Origin: Rhodamnia argentea
Lineage: Eukaryota; Streptophyta; Magnoliopsida; Myrtales; Myrtaceae
NCBI RefSeq assembly: GCF_020921035.1
Contig: NC_063160.1
Span: 15,713,095-15,777,094, forward strand
Direction of reading: 5' to 3'
Length of the DNA stretch: 64,000 nucleotides
Below are positions 26,333-38,070 of the stretch, one piece after another. The notes under the pieces are model-generated. The model was not told the DNA's origin, made no database searches, and was given only the letters and a program-made list of their open reading frames with translations. How positions within the stretch are numbered: the stretch's first letter is position 1; every line of letters starts with the position of its first letter. A program made the translations under genes and the position numbers.

Positions 26333-26942
26333 ATAGAAAGGCCTTAGATTTTTTAACAAGGCCTGACAAGAGAAGGCCTTTGGTTTTGTAGGCGTCTTAC
26401 GAGCCCAAGGCCTGTCATGTCCATGCCCCGACTCATTAAAATAGTTTGGGTTATGCAAAACCAAGCAGACTTCTCAACGAAGAGGAGAAGAAAAATCAAA
26501 ACTTTGGTTCATGATCATGACGAACAATCGCAGTCCGGTAGGAAGAACCTACATTCCTCGTGCCTGAGCATCAGCCCGAGCCCGAGCCGAATAGTTTCCA
26601 GGATTTAGCATGCGAATTGCGCAAACATCATCGACGAAAATAACCCGAATGGCAAGACTGCACTTTGAATGGGCATAGCAAAGACATAGAATCTCTGGCT
26701 TATTCATTTGAAACCATTGCATCATAGTTCTTGGGGATTTAAGACCCGCTACGCTATAATTCGGAATCAGAATACAAGACATTGGGGATTTAAGGTCCAC
26801 AGCACACCACCTGGTGTCTGAAGTTAAACAAGTTCTTTAGCTGCTTTATGTTGAACTTGCCTAGTTACATTGCTAGAGGCTAATCAGCTTGTTATTATGG
26901 ATATATATAAGAACAAGGGGAGTTATTGTCATCGTAGGAGGC

Positions 26943-29900
26943 TTAGAGCATCCAACCAGGAAGGAACCCATTGGCTTGTTGAGGAGCATTTGGAGTGGCT
27001 GCACTGGCGTTCATTTGATCAGATCCCCCGGCATCATACCTTTCAAGAAAGATGCAGCAATTCATAAGCGTTTCGAGACCCAGACAAGTGCATGTAATAG
27101 AACGATGCGGGATCAAATACATAAATATGTATAATCGCTCTCAATGGTCGATCAGGGAAATGTTTAGGTGGGTCTAGAATCAGGTGCGCTGAGCTCGTGA
27201 TCCACTATCCTGGTAATGGGACTGGTGTTTGTTCCCAGCCGATCGGACGATAACCAGGCGCACCTGATCCTGAAAGGATTGGCCATGGGTTCCTACACAT
27301 AGGGTCTCACATTTAGCATATCTGCGAAATGCAGGCATGCGCTCCTGCATTAGCATGTACTGTTTACGTTGCTTGAGATTAGATTCTCCATGCCTGTCGA
27401 ACCGACGGTTTATGTGCAAGGAAGAAAGTGCCAGCGATCATAACTCAACGAACGAGTGATTAAACGGCGAGATTGAGCTCAATAAGTTACCCGATTTGTA
27501 GGATGGGGTTGCATTCAAGAGGCTGGAAAAATTCCTGAGGGTGTGGGTGGGGTTGACCATAGGTCATGCTTGGATCGCCACCCTCCCACGGCGGTCGAAG
27601 ATTATTTCTCGCACAAACTTCATCCAGCTGACGTAAAGGCAAAAAAAGATGAAGATGAAATCAAGATTATAGTTATGGATAAATATGGTTAATCTTAGAG
27701 AAAAAAACTCTTTAAGTCAGTATCTTTTGTGATCTATAGCAGGGCCAAGAACAATCTTAACCTTGAGGGTCAACGCTCTGTTTGCTTCCATCAAGGATTG
27801 TTCCTGTAATTGCAGCAAAAGTAAATTTTAGTTACATATGTGTAACAGGCCGCCAGTACTTTAGTTATCGTTGCTCTCGACTTGTCAAAAGCTCGTACCT
27901 TGTTCTGGAGATCGCAAAGCTGATCGAGCATACACTGAGTCTGTAGAACGGGATGTACCCAACATGTTAGACAATCAAATCGAGAAGGAAATTGAAGATA
28001 GAAAGAAAACTATAAAAGAAAGAAAAATGACAAGTAAATCTTGAGAATTTCAGTACCCATATAGAAGAATTCATTTGTGACATGAAGTATGTAACATAGT
28101 TCAAGCTCATTAAGATCAAACCATCGAAGGAGAGTTCAAAGTACGCGATTCTAACAGGCAAAAAGATACTTTAAGGTTTAGTACTTCTGCTGAAAGAGGT
28201 ATGTAGAAGCTGGTAGTTTGGCGTATAGGATTAGATTAGATTTCGACTTTCGACGCAAGTCATGGACAAAAACACGACATAGAAGACATAATACCTTAGT
28301 CGACCTAATGTGCTTCAATGATCCCTCGAGTTGACGCTCGAGCTGCTCGAGCTCCTTCGAGTTCAAGGGCCCCAAGTCCTCCCCCATAAGGTTTCTGAAA
28401 AATTGTCAAATAACACGGGGGCTCCAAAATTAGACCAAATTGGGTAACACCATGCGCGCCTTATACAAATTGATGTTCATTCAGCGTTCGTAACTCATCA
28501 CCTCTGAGTCCGCTGTAGGCCCTCGAATCTCCCTTTCAGCTTCAAGTACTCCCGGTAGGCGTTCTGTTTGTTGTCATCGACAAAATAAAACACCGGAAAA
28601 AGAAAAGAGCGAGGAAATCCGCCTGTGCACATGCGATGCGTCCGTGTATCCGAAACATGCGAAGGTATAGAGTCGAAAGATTTGTACCTCTAGTTCTTTG
28701 GAGGGTTTGTTGACTTCAACCGATCCATAGCTGCACTTTTGGTAACGGTCAAGCGTTTTGAGCATGCTGAGAGAACCATTATACGAGAGGGAGTTCAGTC
28801 AATTCAGAGGTTGATTTGTCTACACAAAGATTGCTCATCAATTACATAACTTTTCTACGATTGAGAGGAGCTTCTCCACAGCTTTGGCCTCCTTGAGCAA
28901 GTGTATCAAGTCAGCAATTCAAGTTCAAAGCACCGAGCACCGGAAATTGTACATTAAAATAGCAAATTTTTTCCTTTCAAGCTTTCCTTTCATGAATGCG
29001 GTAGCATTTCTCTGTTACTTTTCATTAAGCTCTACCATCAATGGTGGCTGTTCCATTCAAGCTTAACATGCATAGTGAGCTCTCTTGTGAATTTCTCAAT
29101 GTGGGAATATGTATTTTCTTCCTCGCTGGGGAGGTCAAGTACAAAGAAAGTTCATGTCTCGTTAAAAAAAAAAAAAATTCCAATATGAAAGTCTTGTCGA
29201 TGATTTCATGAATTTGTCATATATTTTACACTCTCGAAATGACACTCGGGTGTGTAGGTAGGTCAGGGCCGATCCACAAATTCAAACGCGCTATTTCTTT
29301 GAATCTCGCGCTCTCGGTTGCTTATCCGATATCGAATCGATGCTTGCGCTTATTTCTTCAACTATTTCACTTCTCTAGCAGGGCATGGGTAAGAAAAGGT
29401 CAAGAACAACTTCCAATCCAGGCTCTAAAGGGAGCAAAGAAGAACTCATCGGTTTCATGGGCGCATTGAGATGACGGTACACATTAACTAGACTCAAAAC
29501 AAATTAAGGACCTCCCCTTGATCCCATCATTACCTATGGATTCCAACCATTTTGACTGTATTTCCCATCAAAAACTCACTCTAGGACACCCCTCTCTCTC
29601 TCTCTCTCTCTCTCTATGTCTAGAACGAATGAACGCTGAGGAGAGAAAGCTCAGCCAATGGTCTAATGGTCTGCTAGGGTAAGTTGTCACCGGTCTAATC
29701 AAACGTCTTGCTTTTCTCCAGAAATGACCTGGGGTTGTCTTTCTTTCTGGATCTGCATCAGTAAATTTAACGGCAGAGCAGAAGGAAAATTTTCCAATCT
29801 CTTCGCTGGGCATCAAAATCAGAACTGGACCGCGCACGATGGAGAGTGCGGAAAAGAAGCATACAGTTTGTCTAAAGAATCAAGCATGATCCGCAAAGGA

Positions 29901-29991
29901 GTCTAGGGTAATTACTGATGAGCACATCAAGAATTCTAGCAGATCGGATAGACCCCAGTAGAGAACTAGATCTCGTCTCGCACGAAACGAA

Positions 29992-30045
<54 letters not shown>

Positions 30046-30236
30046 TCAAACCTAGGGTTGCTACAGAACTCATAGAGCTTGCCACGGTTGGAGAAGACGA
30101 TGAGAGCGACCTCAGCATCGCAGAGGACGGAGAGCTCGTAGGCCTTCTTGAGCAGCCCATTCCTCCTCTTGGCGAAGGTCACTTGCCTGTTTATCTTGTT
30201 CTCTATCCTCTTCAGCTCCACTCTTCCCCTACCCAT
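26943..30236 (-). CDS. SEP1/2-like: SEPALLATA1/2-type (AGL2 clade) MADS-box transcription factor, 8 exons
   Basis: Minus-strand exons are 30236-30052, 28766-28688, 28563-28502, 28394-28295, 27940-27899, 27803-27762, 27627-27491 and 27039-26943. Sizes are 185, 79, 62, 100, 42, 42, 137 and 97, and the product is 247 residues. The MADS domain starts [20 protein letters not shown] and contains [20 protein letters not shown]. The I region has [15 protein letters not shown], and the K-box includes [20 protein letters not shown]. Both SEP C-terminal motifs are present: [14 protein letters not shown] (SEP I) and NGFLPGWML at the end (SEP II). It looks like the SEP1/2/4 (LOFSEP) side rather than SEP3. 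SEP proteins bridge floral MADS tetramers in the nucleus and are needed for floral organ identity. It lies 11.8 kb upstream of, and in the same orientation as, the FUL-type gene. Confidence 0.94.
29592..29615. repeat. (CT)n microsatellite in SEP intron 1
   Basis: A CT run in the first intron of the SEP-type gene; GA on the sense strand. Confidence 0.9.
29997..30041. repeat. (AG)n microsatellite adjoining the SEP exon 1 donor
   Basis: About 22 AG units. On the sense strand it is a CT tract starting about 10 bases after the exon 1 donor at 30051-30050. It is the longest dinucleotide run in the window. Confidence 0.95.
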
Positions 30237-30388
30237 TATAATCCAAAAATAATTCCCCAAAAACCCAAAAAATAAAAATAAAAAACAACAGCAAAATTGT
30301 TTCCCCTCTTCTTGTTCACCTTCAAACACACCTATTCCTCCTCCTGAAACCACCTTCTATACCCTATTCATGAATTGAACACTGTATG

Positions 30389-30391
<3 letters not shown>

Positions 30392-30422
<31 letters not shown>
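30392..30422 (-). promoter_or_regulatory. GA tract in SEP upstream leader/promoter
   Basis: CT on the plus strand and therefore GAGAGA on the sense strand, about 155 bases before the ATG. Plant BASIC PENTACYSTEINE (GAGA-binding) factors bind such tracts and are known regulators of floral homeotic genes. Function here is inferred. Confidence 0.4.
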
Positions 30423-30425
<3 letters not shown>

Positions 30426-30584
30426 CCCTTCAATTATTATGGTTGTTGTTATTGTGGCCTCCCTCTTCTTCTCCTTCCTCTCTTTCCTTGGTCAGACCCC
30501 AAACGAACCCAAATGTGTGAAAAACCAGAGAAAACGATACAGTGAACCCCAGATCAAGATGAACAAGACAAGCCCAAAAGGTGT

Positions 30585-30610
30585 AGAGAGAGAGAGAGAG
30601 AGAGAGAGAG
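30585..30610. repeat. (AG)n microsatellite upstream of SEP
   Basis: About 13 AG units, 350 bases before the SEP ATG. The sense strand is CT-rich. Confidence 0.9.
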
Positions 30611-32294
30611 TTCTCTTTCCCCTAGGGTTATATCTTCTTGTTGAACTGAGTCTCTCAGATGAGCGGCCCTTTTCTAACCAGTAACCAGCGCTTTCTCTCT
30701 CTAAAATACAAAAAAATAAAAAGAGAGCTACTGAAAATGAGGAAAAATGGGAATCGAAGTTGGGGTTTGGGTGGGTGCTCTCCCTTTCCCGTTTCGTATA
30801 AGTTCTCTGTCTGCTTCTCAGTCCCTGCAATGTCTCTGCATGGCAACCGAAAAAGAAAAACCGATATACCACGCGCAGGAATAGCGCGTGAGGGATCGTG
30901 TAATTTGGTCTGACGGGGAAGCGAGAAGTTGACCGTTGACGTGGCGACCGTCGGTTAAGCCACATGCTCGTCGCGCGTGGGGGAGGGCAGTTGTGCTTTA
31001 AATTGTTGGATTCTGCAGAGGTTTCATGCGCGTATGGGGGAGGCGCATGGCAACGTCGTCATATCCTTATAGTGGTCCTCCACGTGTCGACCGGTGAGTG
31101 GGCGGGTTCCCATCACTGTCGAGCTTTTCCCAGTTTTAATTGAGCAAGAAGTTTAAAGAGTGGTTCGGCTGGAATGGAATGCCGTCCAAATTCGCTCGCA
31201 AATGATATGACATGTTTGATAAAGTTTTTAAGAAAATAGGTCATATTTTATATTTAACAAAAAAAATTATTATTACTTAATATACTAATTAACCGACCAA
31301 ATTTCGTATATTTAACTATGTGCTTTGTTTCTTTCTTTTTGCTTTCTTGGTTTAAGTAAGTTGCCTAGTAAATGATGCCCATTTTTTGTGCTTCGTGTGC
31401 GGCAATATCTTTCGCATACAAATTAAGTAATATCTCGAAATTAATATGTCAAAAACGCGTAAAAAAATCAGATATTTTCGTCTAGAGATCACTAAGGGAA
31501 CAGAAACCTAAGCCATTTTAACTTCCAATTGGATCAATGATTGAGTTATGGACCAACCAAACGAATCTTGTTATCTTTTCCTTAATTGAGCCTTATGAAT
31601 GCACGGTCGTGTGAGGACGCAATAACTTTGCTCAGCAAGGCATTGGTCCGTTCTTAAGTTGGACTATTGCTAGAGAATGGACCGCAGTTGGGCTGAGGCA
31701 TCTTGGAACAATTTAAGTACATGAGATTTCAGTTCGTTGGGTATTAAAAACGCATACTAAATTTGTCTTTGGCATGTTTGTTATGCGTTGATGGACTAAC
31801 GCGGGATTTACTATGGAAAATCTGGGTCGATGTAAAGGAACTTGTGATTTGTGTGAATATGCAAGTAACTGAAAAGTAATTCGACAACGAATGATGTACG
31901 ATGGCGGCATGGTCGGCAGCCGGTCGAAATTGTACGGAGTCCGTCCTTCTTGTAAGTAACTTCTTTTGATAACAGCTGCAATGAATCCATCAACAACAGC
32001 CGGTCATTGCTCCGATGATCCAACAGAAGAAAGTCCACATAGTTCTTCTGCAACTCTTGTTTGTGTTCTTTATTTCATAGACTCCAAATATGTGAATCAA
32101 CTCCAAATATGTGAATCAGCTCCATGTATACATTCAAGAGGATTCGTCGAGTGAAAAGATTCAGATACATAATAATAATTTTTTTAAAAAGAAAAAAAGG
32201 AAAGCAATTATTTTAATCCTCTTCAACTAGGGGAAGATGATGAAAAACACTTTTATTCCAAGCAGAGAATTATGAATTTAGGACGCAAGCACAG
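30611..32294. other. SEP-MYB intergenic interval
   Basis: It holds the SEP promoter side and, near 32220-32294, the MYB 3' region. I see no coding exon or bounded repeat. Confidence 0.5.
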
Positions 32295-33845
32295 CTAAAA
32301 GTCGACAACATTTCCCTGGAAGATGTGGTGTCCTCCACCAGGGAAATCGCAAGAAAACCCTGCACTCGAGGCTTGATTCTGCATGGCCATCTTATTGCAA
32401 TTGCTTGGCTGATCGAACGGACCCTGCGCATCGTCGAAGTTCCAAAGCCCGCCCCACAGCACGTGGTCTCCGACGAAGTTCGACCAGGACGGGACTTCAT
32501 GAGCCAGCAGGCAATGATCCTCGGCAGCGGCGTGCACGGGTACCGCCTCTTTCTCCTGATGACCATTTGGTTCTGAATGGAGGGATGAGGGCGTATTTCC
32601 CATCTCATGGTTAATCTCCGATTGTGCTTGTTGCTGCTGCTGCTGTGGTTGTTGATGATTCGAGTTTTGCCTAAGAAGTTGAGCTCTTCGGCTTCGCTTT
32701 TCTTGTTTGTGGGAGGACTTGTCCTTCTTCTTGAAGTGGGTTCGCCAGTAGTTCTTTATCTTGTTGTCGGTCCGTCCGGGCAAGTATCGGGCTATGGTCG
32801 ACCACCTGTTATTCGGTCAAGAGTAAATTCGATGCTTAGGACCAAGTGAAATAGAGTAAAGATATAGGTAACATAGAAGGTGGTCACCGTCAAAGATTTA
32901 GAGCTTTGATGTGTTTTCTATAGGAAGCTACTAGCCTGACAATACTGTTAGTTGTTTCTAACCACACGGTTTCCAAATTGATGAGTGTTTTATGCAAAAC
33001 ATGCGGTGATGATGTGCGGATCTACGGTTGAGATTGTACCATCCCTAATAGTCTTGTCAGGGAAGCATTTCTCTTTTCTATATCTAAAGTAATTTATTAC
33101 GACTAATTTAATGGTATATGATGACTCTTATTAGCGACTAATTGTGGGTTTATTTGTGTCTCTTGGAGGGACAGAGAGAGATTTACTTGTTGCCCCAGAG
33201 AGAATGGAGCTCAATGATGATGCCCTCCTCTTGAGGTGTGATTTGGCCTCTCTTGAGACCCGGGCGGAGATAGTTCACCCACCTCAGCCTGCAACTCTTG
33301 CCACTCCTATTCAATCCTGCTCAACAACCCGAAGGGCTCTCGATCAATCATAAACTTAGTTACCAAATGGGAAATTTGAAAAGATTTCTATACCCATAGA
33401 AACATCATCGAGTAACTCGAATGCTTGCAATGATATGATATTGAACAATCTCCAAATGGTCACAAAGCAAAGGAACAAGACTCTTTGATCCAACATGATC
33501 ATGTCTTGACATCTCTCGACCATCAGTACATTCGATCAAAATTTCGAAAATGAACCTCGTTCACGTGGGAACGGCTTAAATTTGTTTGATACACATCTCT
33601 AGAGCTATCACGCCAGATAGAGGATTCGTGTCCATGAGCAGAAAGTATTGTGCAAGATAGAGGATTCGTATCCACCAGCAGAAAGTTAAAGGAATGAGAT
33701 ATTTACCGGCAGATTGGCCAACGGAGCTCCATCTTCCTTCCCCATGCAAGCCCACATACTCGCTGAGCAACTTGTCTTCTTCGGGCGTCCATGGCCCTTT
33801 CCTCCATCCTTGCTCTTGGCTTCCCCATCCCATCATTCCCACCAT
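32295..33845 (-). CDS. R2R3-MYB transcription factor, MYB27-like, 3 exons
   Basis: Minus-strand exons are 33845-33707, 33316-33187 and 32805-32295 (139, 130, 511 bases), giving 259 residues. The 130-base second exon and the intron phases (1, then 2) are the standard R2R3-MYB structure. R2 begins [20 protein letters not shown], and R3 contains [19 protein letters not shown] and [20 protein letters not shown]. The usual RTDNEIKN reads RTDNKIKN here, and WGNR reads WGNK. The C-terminal region is basic, then glutamine-rich (QQPQQQQQQ), then has an aromatic-acidic [10 protein letters not shown] patch. [13 protein letters not shown] together with WRTHFKKK recalls Arabidopsis MYB27, but subgroup assignment needs a tree. 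It is nuclear and binds DNA; targets cannot be read from sequence. A nearer ATG four codons in (Met4/Met5) is also possible. Confidence 0.92.
33615..33686. repeat. Two-copy 40-bp tandem repeat in MYB intron 1
   Basis: Units begin AGATAGAGGATTCGT at 33615 and 33655 and end GCAGAAAGT. They lie just downstream of the exon 1 donor. Confidence 0.85.
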
Positions 33846-33993
33846 TTTCTTCTTCCTTCTTTCGTCTCTCTTCTCTTTTCTGCTTCCAACTTTTGTCCGC
33901 TCTAGGGTTTTCGAGATGTTCAGTGAAGTTGGAGAAAGATTGGGTGAGTTTGTCCCCAATTTGTCTGACAATTTCAAACTAGCGGAAATGCCT

Positions 33994-34005
33994 TGTATAT
34001 ATATC
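33994..34005 (-). promoter_or_regulatory. Probable TATA box of the MYB gene
   Basis: On the minus strand the sequence is GATATATATAC, about 150 bases upstream of the ATG at 33845. Position and sequence suit a plant TATA box. Confidence 0.45.
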
Positions 34006-34079
34006 ATGCCTCTTCGGGTCACTTGTCGATTTCTTTATTCATTTGCTGCTTGGATTGCTGATCTCAACCAGCACTAGAA

Positions 34080-36107
34080 ATCTTTGAATCGAATTTGTGT
34101 CCCTTTTCCTGGACTACGAAATCCGTATCCTTCTCATCCTATGATTCTCGTCCCGATGTCAGATCCCACCGAGGTGCTTACCAGCTCGGTTGTTCATCCA
34201 ATCAGATTGGAACAAATAGAGCTTGTAATATCATGGCTAAACTTAACTCTCGTGCTTAGTAAATTTAAAAAAGAAGCGATTATAGTGCCTGTATTAGCAA
34301 TAGTCGTGGCTCAAAAGAACTTCAAGATGCCCTTTTGTCATATTTGTAATTAGGAAGACATTATCATCTTTTGCTCATCCTACTCGTTCAAGTTAGCATT
34401 AATCACATCCCGAAGAAACAATCTTATTGCAAACTCAATAATTTGAAAACGTAAATTCATTTTGATAGATCAACTCGATCATATTACAATATCTATAAGA
34501 CTCATTTCGATCTTAGAAAAGAGTCTACGAATCACGCGCTACTTTATTTTCACTTAACCATGTGTGAATTAAACTCGGAACGGACAATCAGGAGATATGA
34601 TTTGGGTGATGATTTCCCCCGGCTACACGTATCTCAGCTACATTGTGCAACCACGCGAAGTGATTAAGCAAAGCATAATCTTGATGCAGCCGGAAAATAT
34701 TTGCTTAGTGGGTTGTTGATGTTCCCTCGAAAGTGGCTTTTGCTCCAATGGCTCCACGCCATCTGTTGAAAGACACAAAATCTTAAATGCCATGCCTTTT
34801 GAGATTGTCATATCATATTGCCGATTCCCTTCTAAAATAGTAGGCGAAGGGAAGGTTCTGGCATTGCTTTAAGTGGTAATGGGGGTGATATAATATGGGA
34901 AAGGCGACAAGTTCGGTGACTCACCAAGTCTACACGTGGCCTCGAGGAGTGGACGTGAGTAGCATATTTGGAATGTTAGGTAATTTTTTAATGGGGATAA
35001 CTTGAGATTTGTTTAATGTGTGGATGCCCATAAATAGGTAGGGATAGGTGATTAAACTATGTTGGTTAATCATAAAGGGTTTTTCCTTCATGGAGAAAAG
35101 ATATTGGGGGAGACTTCAAGACTTGGTATAAAGTTCGAACATCATTGCAAGAAAATACTTGATTTTGATAATGCACGAACAGAGAGTTTTACTTATTATA
35201 TAGTAAAAGCTTGATGGGTCTTTGCCTTTTGGAGTTCCCCTTCAAAATAGGCTATTTGAGAGGCCTTTTGGTGTGCCAAGTGTGGTGAAATTATTGCTCA
35301 CCCGGTTGATTTAGGGGGTCCTAAATCACTCCTAGAAGATTTAGGGTCGTTGATTTTTGCGTAGTTTTAACTATACGAGGAGATCAATCAAAGTGCCACC
35401 AAATGAAGCATTTTTTCTTTAATAATGGGAAACTACTCATTGTTTTATTCAATCGTTAATCATAAGGGGAAAGATAGTACTACAAAGGCTTCTAGATGGA
35501 TCTAGTTATCACAAGGAATGTGATCATCCCACTACTTTAAAGGGAATCATGCATCAGTTGAGTTGAAGTGTGAGCTGAAAAGCAAACTTCAAATGAGAAA
35601 TCTCTGGGATTATATCTTGTCTAGTGGTCCTATGAGATCCTCATTAGTGATGAGATATTGTGAGCACAATGAAATAAGATCTCTGTGCTCATTTGTCACA
35701 GCGTTTTGGTTAATCTATATTTTGTGCTCATTCATTTGTGGCTCGAGTTCGATATATAAGTTAGGAATCATCAAATTCTTTTTCGTTGCAAAAAGTTGGG
35801 TTGGTCTTGATCGGGAGAATTACCCAATCAATACTAAACCCATTGTATGGATGTCGATTTAGTCTGTCCTTTTCAATTTTGTCAATTTAGTTCTGAATCT
35901 TCGCTCAAAATTTTAATGTAGTCTTTCTGACTAATGTTCGTCAAAAATCGATGACGTGGTAGTGTGTAACTTAGGATGGCAAGAGACGAAAATACAAAAC
36001 CCTCATCCTTCCTCGAGTTCTTGCCAGAACTTCCGCCCTTACCACACCATCCATCAACTAACCTCTCTCTCTCTCTCTCTCATTAACTAATGTGCAGTTG
36101 AGTATCC
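34080..36107. other. Intergenic DNA upstream of the MYB gene
   Basis: AT-rich DNA with short unremarkable frames and a CT run at 36063-36081. No gene recognised. Confidence 0.5.
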
Positions 36108-36270
36108 AGGATGGATGGGAAAATTTATCCAAAAAGTCTTAAACCTATTATGCGACAGTTAATTAAGTCCTAAACTTTCTAATTTTACTAATTTAGTCAT
36201 AAACTTTTTAACAACTTGTCAATTTAGTCTTAAATCTTTTAATTGTACCAATTTAGTCCTAATCCTTTTA

Positions 36271-37466
36271 GGGTGCGCTTGGTGACATTCTATTTCTCCG
36301 TTTTCTGTTCTTTTGTTTCTCGGAACAAAAAAATAATAGAAATCTGTTTGTGTACGCCTGTTAATTTTTCTATTCCTTGTAATAGATCGGTAGCCGGAGA
36401 ATAGATTTGAAACAGAAACAAAAAGTAAAAAAATCTACTTTTTTGTTTCTGCAAATAAAAAGAGAACTAATGTCATTATAGAACAAGCTCATCATCACCC
36501 GACCCGCAAATACCTAAGTCGTCGGGTCGGTTTATTATTATTATTTTTTGGCAGAAGGCTGTTTATACTTTTGGCTTCCTTAGTATACTTGCCATCAAAA
36601 TAATGTCAAGACAAAATGAAAATAAACGATTTGATATCTTTATAATTTTTGCATTAAGATTTTTTTTTCAACAACATCGGACATATTTTACAGAAGACGC
36701 ACCAAGAAATTCGTGTATAACATGAAAAAATTGACAACAACGGAAGAACATAAAAATTCGTATTTGAATGCTTTGTGTGTGATTCGAATGCTTTGTGTGT
36801 GTGTGTGTATATGTTGACACTTGAGTTTATTAAGTCGTATTTTTTGTTTATCATAGGTGGATGTGGTGAGAGTCGACGAAGAGGCTGGAATTAAATGTTA
36901 TCAATTTTTTTTGTTGAGTATACAAATATTATATTGTGATTAATTATAGCGCCTTTTTAGGATTCTTGAAAATGCAGGTGAGAAGGGAAGAGCGAAAAAA
37001 AAAAAAACCAAAACCCGACTTGACTGGACCCGAACCGTCAAACTACCTAAAATCATTTACTCATACTCCATACCACCCAACTCGAACCGAAAAATCCTAA
37101 AAATTTTAGGTCGAGCCGGGTAGGACCGACTATGGTATTTTTACTACCTTACTAACAATTACGTTGGATTTTCTGAGGCCATTTTAGAATATCTTGATTA
37201 TTTAAGTCCTTAGAAAGGTCCACTTATATCCAAACATGATTCAAGTCTCCATTGATATTTCTATGATTAAATGAAAAGATTGGGAATAAAATTTTTTAGG
37301 GTCATATCAATTGCATTTCTATTCTTTTTCTATTATGGTAATAGAAATTTTGTAAAGTAATCAAACGCTTTTTCTCGCTTAGAAACTTGTCCAGGGAATA
37401 GAAATAGAAAAAACTATTTCTGAACAGGAATTTTTCCCGACAACAGAAATGTTATCAAACGCACCC
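36271..37466. mobile_element. PIF/Harbinger-like non-autonomous element nested in the MULE-like element
   Basis: The left end is GGGTGCGCTTGGTGACATT; the right end read inward is GGGTGCGTTTGATAACATT. Both ends are flanked by TTA (36268-36270 and 37467-37469), the usual target duplication of PIF/Harbinger (Tourist-type) elements. The interrupted host arm resumes directly after the right TTA. The 1196-base interior has no transposase frame. Confidence 0.8.
36775..36807. repeat. TGTG-rich microsatellite
   Basis: GAATGCTTTGTGTG occurs twice and runs into a TG tract. It lies inside the nested element. Confidence 0.75.
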
Positions 37467-38070
37467 TTAACTATTTGCCAATTTAGTCTTCCTAGCTAAT
37501 TTTGTTTGGAAATTTGCTGATGTGGTTATCTAGTCTACGTCGAAGCCCTATGTGGCACAGCTGCCGTTGATAATTTTCTCTTTCCTTATTCCTTAAGTTG
37601 GTCACCAGGCTTTGGTGATGGCTGAAGAATAGCATGGTGATGTTGACCTCACCTAGCGATGGTGAGTGAGGGTCGCCCGGCCGGTGATACTCGGCTCTAG
37701 CTATCGTTAGGCAAGGCTCGACCCTCATCGACATTAGGCAAGCCTCGACCACGCCAACCACCACCGAGGCCCGGTGATTGGCCAGAGAAAGAAAAAGAAG
37801 AATATGAAAATTTTAAAAAACATATAAAAAATTCTCCTCGTCACGCCGGTCGTGCCACCTAAGAAGACCGGCGTTGACTAGACCATCACGTCATGATTTC
37901 TTGTCAAAATTGGCCGGAATGATTAAAATGGCAAATCATTAATAGGTTTAATACTTAATTGGCATAATTGAAAGGTTTAGAACTAAATTGGAAAAATTAA
38001 AAAGTTTAGAATTGAATTGGCTGCCATACAGTAGGTTTAGGACTTCCTGGACAATTTTCCTAGGATGGAT

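Larger units (their letters stand above)
36117..38061. mobile_element. MULE-like foldback element with perfect 9-bp target duplication
   Basis: The flanks are identical: AGGATGGAT at 36108-36116 and again at 38062-38070. The inverted ends are GGGAAAATTTATCCAAAAAG on the left and, read inward from the right, AGGAAAATTGTCCAGGAAG. A 9-bp duplication with long, AT-rich inverted arms is characteristic of Mutator-like elements. The arms contain the window-wide repeated words (TAAACCTTTT/CAATTTAGTC and complements), and the centre is GC-rich without a transposase, so it is non-autonomous. It is split by a second element at 36271-37466; without that insert it would be about 0.75 kb. Confidence 0.85.

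Noticed and set aside
27180..27419. Candidate last exon of the SEP gene in this stretch
   Set aside because: It contains plausible acceptors, but phase-correct reading gives no SEP II motif. The exon at 27039-26943 is in phase and ends NGFLPGWML.
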